From assembly GCA_018716545.1 (NCBI GenBank), contig DVJU01000030.1, positions 1-6,781 of the forward strand: a DNA stretch of 6,781 nt. The letters run 5' to 3'. The notes below the pieces were generated by a model. It was not told the DNA's origin, did not search any database, and worked only from the letters and a program-made list of their open reading frames with translations. This document shows, piece after piece, positions 1 through 5,402 of this stretch. The position numbers were made by a program, and so were the translations under genes. Position 1 is the stretch's first letter; every line of letters begins with the position of its first letter. The DNA is from Scatomorpha pullicola (lineage in GTDB: Bacteria > Bacillota > Clostridia > Oscillospirales > Oscillospiraceae).

Positions 1-11
1 CGAGCGTCGAA

Positions 12-32
12 TTGTCCGCCCTTGGCGGACAA
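12..32. repeat. Perfect inverted repeat (9-bp stem, 3-nt loop)
   Basis: The arms TTGTCCGCC (12-20) and GGCGGACAA (24-32) are exactly complementary around the loop CTT. Neither strand has a T-run after the stem, so it is not a standard intrinsic terminator. It is the leftmost of four hairpins in the gene-free stretch beyond the GH65 gene. It may belong to the 3' end of a gene outside the window or to an intergenic repeat; the sequence alone does not decide. Confidence 0.6.
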
Positions 33-63
33 CCGAGGCGCAGAGCGCAGTGCCGGTCTCCAT

Positions 64-79
64 CGGCCGCTTGCGGCCG
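64..79. repeat. GC-rich hairpin with CTTG tetraloop
   Basis: CGGCCG (64-69) and CGGCCG (74-79) pair perfectly around C-T-T-G (70-73). CUUG is a known stable RNA tetraloop class, and its C and G can pair to make a 7-bp stem. No T-run follows immediately on either strand. Second hairpin of the cluster at 12-156. Function unknown. Confidence 0.5.
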
Positions 80-90
80 GGGGACTTTAT

Positions 91-124
91 TGTCAAAAAA
101 GGCCGTCGAGAGCCTTTTTTGACA
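91..124. terminator. Bidirectional intrinsic-terminator-like hairpin
   Basis: A perfect 13-bp inverted repeat: TGTCAAAAAAGGC (91-103) and GCCTTTTTTGACA (112-124) around an 8-nt loop. The symmetry puts a run of six T after a GGC/GCC core on both strands, as expected of a terminator working in either direction. The GC core is short (3 bp), so efficiency is uncertain. It lies 24 bases past the stop codon of the leftward GH65 gene and is the best candidate for its transcription terminator; it may also serve a rightward gene outside the window. Confidence 0.65.
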
Positions 125-130
125 GTCTCA

Positions 131-156
131 CGGGTCTGAGGAAAGCCTCAGACCCG
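131..156. repeat. 11-bp perfect hairpin containing the GH65 stop codon
   Basis: CGGGTCTGAGG (131-141) and CCTCAGACCCG (146-156) pair perfectly around a 4-nt loop (AAAG on the plus strand). The stop codon of the leftward GH65 gene (150-148, TGA) and its last two sense codons lie inside the stem. No T-run follows on the minus strand, so it is not by itself a canonical terminator. It may protect the mRNA 3' end or act with the hairpin at 91-124. Confidence 0.6.
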
Positions 157-2262
157 TTCCTTTATTTCCGCGCCGTCGTGCGTTATGCTCGCGGTGTAGC
201 GTTTGCCGTGGTGCCGGAAGCGCAGCTCGAGCGAGCGCCAGCCGTCCGGCAGGTGCGGCTCAAGCGCCGGCGCGCCCTGCCTGAGACGCAGCCCGGCAAA
301 GCCGAACACCACGGTCTGCCAGGTCTCGCCGAGGCAGGCGAGGTGCAGCCCCTCCTTGCCCGTGTTGGACATCACGTCGCGCAGGTCCAGCCACAGCGCT
401 TTGGCGAAGTACCTGGACGCGTCCTCGTATAGGCCGTTTTGCGCCGCGAACAGCGCGTGCGTGGCGAAGCTGAGCGTGGAGTCGTGGATGCACAGCGGCT
501 CGAAGTCCTCCCACGCGGCCTGCTTTTCGCTGTCCGTGAACAGCTCCGGCAGGCGCGTCATGAGCAGCAGCACGTCCGCCTGCTTTATTACCCTGAGCCT
601 TTGCAGCGCGTCGAAGCACACGCGCGAGTAGGCCGCGGAGTCGTCCGGTTTTATCTGCGCCACGTCCACGGGCTGCAGCAGGTGGAAGGTGTCGTCCTGG
701 CGCCAGCGCCCGGTCTTGCCGTCGCGCGGGAGCTTTATCCCGGCGGAGAGCGCGCGCCACTGCCCGACCTCTCCGGCGCTGAGCGCAAGGCGCGCGTACT
801 GCTCCGGGGCCAGGCGTGAGAGCGTGTCGGCGGCTGCCGAGGCCAGGGCGATGTTGTGCCGCACCATGCAGTTGGTGTACAGGTTGTTGCTGGTTATGCC
901 GCAGTATTCGTCCGGCCCCTTGCAGAACAGCAGGTTCACGCCGCCCTCCGGCGCGGGGGAGTACCGGCTCGGCCAGAAGCGGGCGGTCTCCACCAGCATC
1001 TCGGCTCCGCCGCCGAGGAAGAAGTCCGTGTCGCCGGTCCAGTCCAGATATTGCCCGGCGGCGTAGGCTATGTCGGCGGTGACGTGCACCTCGCTGCACC
1101 CTATGTCCCAGCTCTCGCACTGCTCGCTGCCGTCCAGCGAGACCATCCACGGATAGCGCGCGCCGGAGCCGTTCATCCTGGCGGCGTGCTCGCGCGCGGC
1201 GGGGAGCGTCCTCACGCGGAAGTTCAGCAGGCTGCGCGCGGCCTCGGGGTCGGTGAGCGTGTAAAAGGGCAGGAGGAACATCTCGGTGTCCCAGAAGCAG
1301 CAGCCCTTGTAGCGCGTGTGCGTCAGCCCGCGCGCGCCGATGCTGACCGTGCCGTCGCGCGCCGGACAGTTGGCCAGGAGCTGGTATATGACGTACCGCA
1401 TGGCGCTCTGTGCGCCGTCGTCGCCGTCTATGACGAGGTCGCAGTCCTCCCGGCGCCGTTCGAGCGCGGCTCGCGCGCTGTCCAGCGCTGAGGCGTAGCC
1501 GGTGGAGTCCGGCAGGGGAGAGGCGAGCCTCGGGTCGGCGTCGCGGCTGGTGGCGACGCTGCACACCGACTCCACCGCGAGCGAGCGGCCGGTGAAGCGG
1601 AGCGTTTTACCGTCCGCAACGCCCCCGACGGTCGAACGGAAGCTCATGCGGTAGCCGAGCTTCAAGCCCGTGTGGCGCGTCTCATAGGCGGCTTTGATTG
1701 CCTGTGCGGAGCTGCTAAATCCGGTCTCGCGGAACATCCTCACGACTTCGGTGTTCTCCTTGACCTGGTCGTCGGGGATGGGGCAGTTGCTCACGCGTGC
1801 GTCTATGCCGAGCGTCAGCGCGGCGGGGCAGTCGCCCTCGACCGTGAAGCGCTGGAACACCTGACCGGGGCTGTCCATGGGGAAGACGCGCCGCTCCGTC
1901 ACCCTGGCCTGGTGAGAGCCGGCCTCCACCGTGTACTCAAAGCGAAGCTCCCCGGTGCGAAGATCCAAAGTGCGCGCGACGGGGGAGCAAACCGCGGCGT
2001 CCACACCGTCCAGCTCCAGGTCGCACCAGATGGGGCTTGGCAGCGCGACGAAGTCGGTTATGGGCGAGCCGCCGTTGATGCGGTCGAAGATGCCGGCGAC
2101 GAAAAGTCCGGCGTCCAGCGGCCGCTCCTCGCGGCGAAAGGCCATGCAGCCGCGCGCGCCCATCCGGCCGGAGCCGGTGAAGAACACGGACTCCAAAAAT
2201 TGGTCACGCTCGGTTCCGGAGGCGGTGAGCGTCCATCCGTCGAGCTTTACGTCATTCCTCAT
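148..2262 (-). CDS. Glycoside hydrolase family 65 protein, probable disaccharide phosphorylase
   Basis: This 704-aa protein matches GH65 along its length, a usual length for the family. Members with an inverting mechanism split alpha-glucosides such as maltose, trehalose, kojibiose or nigerose with phosphate, giving beta-glucose 1-phosphate; some members are hydrolases. The N-terminal beta-sandwich (about 1-280) carries GSGRMGARG near 30-38 and FVAGIFDR at 54-61. The (alpha/alpha)6 barrel has FWDTEMF at 323-329, GPDEY at 449-453 (Glu452 is the expected general acid), IKQADVLLL at 559-567 and HDSTLS at 593-598. This last loop is of the phosphorylase type. Positions 645-649 read GETWQ where the family normally has GGTWQ. 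No signal peptide is seen, so it should be cytoplasmic. I chose the ATG at 2262 because GGGAGG lies 8 bases upstream; the frame runs open a further 20 codons. It overlaps the upstream gene by 11 bases. No beta-phosphoglucomutase gene, a frequent partner, is in the window. Substrate undetermined. Confidence 0.92.
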   Translation of the reverse strand: MRNDVKLDGWTLTASGTERDQFLESVFFTGSGRMGARGCMAFRREERPLDAGLFVAGIFDRINGGSPITDFVALPSPIWCDLELDGVDAAVCSPVARTLDLRTGELRFEYTVEAGSHQARVTERRVFPMDSPGQVFQRFTVEGDCPAALTLGIDARVSNCPIPDDQVKENTEVVRMFRETGFSSSAQAIKAAYETRHTGLKLGYRMSFRSTVGGVADGKTLRFTGRSLAVESVCSVATSRDADPRLASPLPDSTGYASALDSARAALERRREDCDLVIDGDDGAQSAMRYVIYQLLANCPARDGTVSIGARGLTHTRYKGCCFWDTEMFLLPFYTLTDPEAARSLLNFRVRTLPAAREHAARMNGSGARYPWMVSLDGSEQCESWDIGCSEVHVTADIAYAAGQYLDWTGDTDFFLGGGAEMLVETARFWPSRYSPAPEGGVNLLFCKGPDEYCGITSNNLYTNCMVRHNIALASAAADTLSRLAPEQYARLALSAGEVGQWRALSAGIKLPRDGKTGRWRQDDTFHLLQPVDVAQIKPDDSAAYSRVCFDALQRLRVIKQADVLLLMTRLPELFTDSEKQAAWEDFEPLCIHDSTLSFATHALFAAQNGLYEDASRYFAKALWLDLRDVMSNTGKEGLHLACLGETWQTVVFGFAGLRLRQGAPALEPHLPDGWRSLELRFRHHGKRYTASITHDGAEIKERV

Positions 2263-4051
2263 AGTCAACGCCTCCCAGAGCGCGGCGCAGGGCGTGGCAG
2301 ACAAAGCCGGCCGCGGTGGCAAAGTGCGCGCCGGTGGCGCACTCGCCCGTGTGCTCGTCTATGCTCTCGCACACTATTCCGTTGTCCATAAACGCCCGCC
2401 GCAGTATGTCTTCGGCGCGCGCCTCCTCGCCGGATAGCAGGCTGTTGGCTATGCTCGGCAGCCACGGGTGCGGCGCGTGCGCGCAGCCGATGTCCGCAAA
2501 CTCACATCCGGCGAAGCTGTAGGCGTAGTCGCTCGAGCGTATCATGCGCGCCGTGTTGACGTATTCGGGGCAATCGCTTTCGCAAAATCCGAGGTAGGGC
2601 AGCAGAAGCAGCGAGCCGGGCGGCTCGTCATACACGTCGCTGCTGCCGTTCAGATCCGTGCTCCAGACGAAGTAGCGCCCCTGCGCGCCCTCGGCGGTGC
2701 AGTGTTCAAATATGGCCTCGCGCACCTTTTCCGCCTCGGCGGACAGCGCGGCGAAACGCTCCGGGTACAGCCGCGAGAGCGCCCTCAGCGCGCGCCAGAC
2801 CAGCACGTTGTCGTAGGTCAGGTACGGGTACGTGCGCAGGTCGTCCGTGGGCATAAGGAAGGTCTCGTACAGCGCGGCGGAAGCGTGGCGCTTGGCTTCC
2901 AGCGTGCGCAGTATGCGCTCCACGCCCTGCCTGACGCAGGGCAGCTCCGGCACGGAGCGGTCGCCGGAGGCGCTTACATAGCGCTCCAGCGCGAGTATGG
3001 GAGCCATCAGCTCGTCCAGCTCGAACCCCGGCTCGAGCACCGTGCCGTCTATGAAGCGCGAGTGCACGCCGATGTTCCGCCCCTGGCGTCCGAAGGCGTA
3101 GAGCAGCATTTCGCGCGCCAGGCCGAGGTCGGCGTCCACTACTGACGGGAAGCTCCAGAACAGGCTGTCCCTGTCCCAATACGCCGCCGTGACGTAGTAG
3201 CGCGGGCTGCGGCTGGTGACCAGCACCAGCTCCTCGGTGTCTATGGTCAGGCCGGTGGAGTAGAAGATGCAGAAAAAGAGGTTCGTGTTGTACAGCGTGC
3301 GCAGCTGCGCGTCATCCGTGTGCCAGGAGCGGCTGCGCAGATAGCCGAGGGTCGCCTCCAGCTCGTGGCTCCAGCCCTGCCGGAGCATCTCCTTTGCGCT
3401 GGTGGCGGCGGCGACTTCCTCGTAGCCGAGTCCCCAGTAGAAGCAGGCGGCTTCGCTCTCGCCCGGGGCGAGCGTGACGCGCCGCTCCAGAGCGTAGTCG
3501 ACGGCTCCGCCGCGCTCGCTGTGCGTGGACACGGTGTCGAGGTCGCACATAGGCGCGAAGGCCAGGAACGGAAGGGCGCAGAAAAACTCAAACACGGGTC
3601 CTGAGTTCCAGAGGCTGTCCGTCACGCGCTTGGTTCCCAGGATCTCCTTGTCCTCGTTCACGCACAGCCATGCGGACGCCCACGTGCCCTCCAGCCCATA
3701 GGCGGCATCCACGGGCGCGCCGGAGGCGTTTTCAACGCTCAGCCGGTATATGAACCCGCGCTCGCCCACGGGGGCAAGGATGGTTCCGCGCACATTCAGG
3801 TCTCCGGCGCGGGCGGTGAACTCCGGCACCCAGTACTCAAGCCGCTGCCAGACCATGTCCGTCAGCGGCAGGCTCGCCCCTCCGCTGCGCACAAACGGCG
3901 CCATCACAGGCGCCGAACCGTCGCCGCGGAACTCGACCAGCCCCTTCGCTCCCATGTGCAGGCAGGAAAAGCTCTCGATCGCCGCCGTCTCCTCGCGCAG
4001 AGTGGGGATGGAGACGTATTCGTTTCCGGTGGGGAAGTATAGCTCTTTCAT
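2252..4051 (-). CDS. GH125-like (alpha/alpha)6-barrel glycosidase, uncharacterised
   Basis: This 599-aa protein has no signal peptide and begins with a beta-rich part (about 1-225) followed by a helical barrel (about 235-595). The barrel carries YWDRDSLFW (291-299), VLEPGFELDEL (338-348), PTDDLRTYPYLTYDN (401-415), VYDEPPGSLLLLPYLGF (473-489), a GCxHAPHPW stretch (522-530) and GIVCESID (558-565). The last three resemble, from memory, the GH125 exo-alpha-mannosidase motifs around the acid Asp (PSLLSLPYLGY region) and the base Glu (FMHES). On that match Asp475 or Glu476 and Glu562 would be the catalytic pair. Identity looks low, so GH125 is a fold-level assignment; GH15, GH63 or a new family remain possible. 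The ATG at 4051 has AGAGGGG 7 bases upstream. It is the first gene of the leftward operon, overlaps the GH65 start, and is preceded by a LacI-type operator. It probably trims the same imported glycan that the GH65 enzyme acts on. Confidence 0.8.
   Translation of the reverse strand: MKELYFPTGNEYVSIPTLREETAAIESFSCLHMGAKGLVEFRGDGSAPVMAPFVRSGGASLPLTDMVWQRLEYWVPEFTARAGDLNVRGTILAPVGERGFIYRLSVENASGAPVDAAYGLEGTWASAWLCVNEDKEILGTKRVTDSLWNSGPVFEFFCALPFLAFAPMCDLDTVSTHSERGGAVDYALERRVTLAPGESEAACFYWGLGYEEVAAATSAKEMLRQGWSHELEATLGYLRSRSWHTDDAQLRTLYNTNLFFCIFYSTGLTIDTEELVLVTSRSPRYYVTAAYWDRDSLFWSFPSVVDADLGLAREMLLYAFGRQGRNIGVHSRFIDGTVLEPGFELDELMAPILALERYVSASGDRSVPELPCVRQGVERILRTLEAKRHASAALYETFLMPTDDLRTYPYLTYDNVLVWRALRALSRLYPERFAALSAEAEKVREAIFEHCTAEGAQGRYFVWSTDLNGSSDVYDEPPGSLLLLPYLGFCESDCPEYVNTARMIRSSDYAYSFAGCEFADIGCAHAPHPWLPSIANSLLSGEEARAEDILRRAFMDNGIVCESIDEHTGECATGAHFATAAGFVCHALRRALGGVDYEE
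2260..2276 (-). promoter_or_regulatory. RBS that fixes the GH65 start
   Basis: On the minus strand GGGAGG (2276-2271) sits 8 bases before ATG (2262-2260). The site lies inside the last codons of the upstream gene, whose TGA is at 2254-2252. The 11-base overlap suggests coupled translation of the two enzymes and supports this start over the in-frame ATG 60 bases further upstream. Confidence 0.8.
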
Positions 4052-4068
4052 AGGTCGACCCCTCTAGT

Positions 4069-4084
4069 GAATTTAATCGATTAA
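4069..4084 (-). promoter_or_regulatory. LacI-type operator in the glycosidase leader
   Basis: TTAATCGATTAA (4073-4084) is a perfect 12-bp palindrome centred on CG, the hallmark of LacI-family operators. Read on the minus strand and extended to ATTC, it matches the site at 4216-4231 in 15 of 16 positions. It lies between the predicted promoter and the ribosome-binding site of the leftward operon, where a bound repressor would block elongation or initiation. The divergent LacI-family protein is the natural candidate to bind it. Confidence 0.72.
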
Positions 4085-4112
4085 CGTAATTTAACAAATT
4101 TAACTTGTCAAC

Positions 4113-4140
4113 ATCATATCATAATTTTGCGTCTTGTCAA
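4113..4140 (-). promoter_or_regulatory. Sigma-70-type promoter for the leftward glycosidase operon
   Basis: On the minus strand TTGACA (4140-4135) is followed after 16 bases by TATGAT (4118-4113), five of six matches to the -10 consensus. A second TATGAT overlaps it at 4123-4118. Transcription would begin near 4106, about 55 bases before the ATG at 4051, placing the operator at roughly +21 to +37. Another TTGACA at 4111-4106 has only a weak -10 (TACGTT, 4088-4083), so I prefer the first pair. Confidence 0.65.
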
Positions 4141-4170
4141 TCGAAATTGTAAAAATCGCAAAAATATCTC

Positions 4171-4199
4171 TTGACAACTGGCGAACTGTTAGCTAATAT
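4171..4199 (+). promoter_or_regulatory. Sigma-70-type promoter for the LacI-family regulator
   Basis: TTGACA (4171-4176) is a perfect -35, with TAATAT (4194-4199) after the optimal 17-base spacer. Transcription would begin near 4206, about 40 bases before the GTG start, so the operator at 4215-4231 falls just downstream of the start point. This predicts a strong promoter held down by autoregulation. It may also drive the sugar-binding protein gene. Confidence 0.78.
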
Positions 4200-4214
4200 T
4201 AAGTCAAGAAACAG

Positions 4215-4231
4215 TTTAAGCGATTAAATTC
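4215..4231 (+). promoter_or_regulatory. LacI-type operator in the regulator's own leader
   Basis: TTTAAGCGATTAAA (4215-4228) is a 14-bp palindrome with one mismatched pair flanking a central CG. The 16 bases from 4216 to 4231 match the minus-strand site at 4084-4069 with one difference. It lies downstream of the predicted transcription start and directly upstream of the ribosome-binding site, as expected for negative autoregulation by the LacI-family protein. Confidence 0.72.
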
Positions 4232-4245
4232 GCGAGGTGATTTTA

Positions 4246-5298
4246 GTGGCTGGTCAGCGAGTGACAATGAAAGACGTGGCGAAGGCCGCAGGAGTTACGA
4301 CCGCAGCGGTCTCTTATGCGATAAGCGGCAAGCGCCCCATCTCCGACGAGACGCGCAAGCGCGTGGAGCAGGCCATAAAGGAGCTGGGATACGCGCCGAA
4401 CATGGCGGCGAGGACTCTGTCCAGCGCCAGCCGGGACAGCAAGCTCATCGGCGTGGTCGTGCCCCAGACCGAGGGCGGCGGCAGGCTGATGTTCCAGAAC
4501 CAGTTCTACTCCGAGATACTCGGCAGCATAGAGCTGTGCGCCAGGCAGAAGGGCTATCACGTGCTGATTTCCGCCACGGACGCCAACGAGAGCTATCTCA
4601 TGCTGGCCAAGGAGCGCAACCTCGACGGCATCATCGTCATAGGCATGTACCCCGACGAGTTCTATCAGCAGATGAAAAAGAGCCAGATACCCATAGTGCT
4701 CATAGACAGCTACTGCAACGACCACTACTACCACAACGTGCGTATAGACGACGCCTACGGCAGCTATCTGGCCACGCGCTACGTGCTGGAAAACGGCCAC
4801 AGGGACATAGCGTTCTTCTCCGGCCGCATCAAGGAAAACGGCGTCATGAAAAAGCGCCTGGCCGGATACCGCGACGCGCTGCTGGAGTACGGCGTGGAGT
4901 TCCGCGACGAGCTGGTGTTTGAAGGCGACATCGACTACAAGGACGGCATCGAGAGCGCAAACCGGCTGATGGATTCCCGCAACAGCGTCACGGCGGTGGT
5001 CGCGGCGGCAGACATCCTGGCCATAGGCGCGGCCAAGGCGTTCTACGAGCGCGGCGTGCGCGTGCCGGACGACATCTCGCTCATGGGCTTTGACGACCTC
5101 GAGATCTCGCAGTATCTCACGCCCGGCCTGACCACGGTGAAGCAGGAGATATCGCTCAAGGGCGAGAAGGCCGTGGAACTGCTGATACGCAACATAAACG
5201 AGCCGGAGTTGACCAAGCAGGAGCTGATACTCCCCGTGTCCCTGGTGGAGCGCGGCAGCGTAAAGCGGGCTGTGCCCGCTGACAATGCGCGCACGTGA
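4246..5298 (+). CDS. LacI-family transcriptional regulator
   Basis: A 350-aa protein of standard LacI/PurR length that should bind the two CG-centred palindromes in the divergent region and release them on binding a sugar. The N-terminal helix-turn-helix runs from about 8 to 30 (MKDVAKAAGVTTAAVSYAIS), followed by the PISDETRKRV helix and the hinge (APNMAARTLSS, about 50-60). The periplasmic-binding-protein-like domain follows, with RIDDAYG at 166-172, GFDDLEISQYLTPGLTTV at 281-298 and the usual C-terminal helix. At 253-261 it reads AAADILAIG where relatives usually have Asn before the Asp. I chose the GTG at 4246 because GAGGTGA ends 5 bases upstream; the in-frame GTG at 4237 lies inside that site, and the ATG at 4267 has no good site and would trim the protein just before the helix-turn-helix. 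It is divergent from the glycosidase operon and 104 bases before the sugar-binding protein gene. Ligand unknown. Confidence 0.93.
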   Translation: MAGQRVTMKDVAKAAGVTTAAVSYAISGKRPISDETRKRVEQAIKELGYAPNMAARTLSSASRDSKLIGVVVPQTEGGGRLMFQNQFYSEILGSIELCARQKGYHVLISATDANESYLMLAKERNLDGIIVIGMYPDEFYQQMKKSQIPIVLIDSYCNDHYYHNVRIDDAYGSYLATRYVLENGHRDIAFFSGRIKENGVMKKRLAGYRDALLEYGVEFRDELVFEGDIDYKDGIESANRLMDSRNSVTAVVAAADILAIGAAKAFYERGVRVPDDISLMGFDDLEISQYLTPGLTTVKQEISLKGEKAVELLIRNINEPELTKQELILPVSLVERGSVKRAVPADNART

Positions 5299-5344
5299 GT
5301 TTTGCATATTTGCGGGTCAAACGCCCGCGACCACACGGCTATAA

Positions 5345-5365
5345 GTAGACAACGCGCGAGTCTAC
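5345..5365. repeat. Inverted repeat upstream of the sugar-binding protein gene
   Basis: GTAGAC (5345-5350) and GTCTAC (5360-5365) are exact inverted copies separated by 9 bases. A possible -10 (TATAAG, 5340-5345) abuts the left arm, but no convincing -35 stands at the right distance. A separate small stem lies just upstream (GCGGG 5312-5316 with CCCGC 5324-5328), without a T-run. The element could be an operator or an RNA hairpin separating expression of this gene from the regulator. It does not resemble the TTAAnCGnTTAA sites. Confidence 0.4.
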
Positions 5366-5402
5366 AGAGCATATGAAATAACTTTCAAGGAGGAAATGAG
5401 AA

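Noticed and set aside
22..432. Plus-strand frame of 136 codons at the left edge
   Set aside because: It crosses the hairpin cluster and runs antisense into the GH65 gene, with no good ribosome-binding site and no recognised domain.
260..1564. Second minus-strand frame of 434 codons within the GH65 gene
   Set aside because: Arg/Ala-rich translation with no domain; it lies in another frame of a well-supported GH65 gene.
2263..2322. Upstream in-frame ATG at 2322 for the GH65 gene
   Set aside because: It would add 20 residues unlike the GH65 N-terminus, deep in the upstream gene; the ATG at 2262 has a good GGGAGG site at proper spacing.
4135..4160. Possible third LacI-type operator around AATCG at 4139-4149 or 4153-4160
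   Set aside because: The halves do not pair around the CG beyond one or two bases, so no real palindrome.
4243..5307. Long open frame on the minus strand opposite the LacI-family gene (354 codons)
   Set aside because: Antisense shadow caused by GC-rich codon bias; no ribosome-binding site or recognisable domain, while the plus strand encodes a clear LacI protein.
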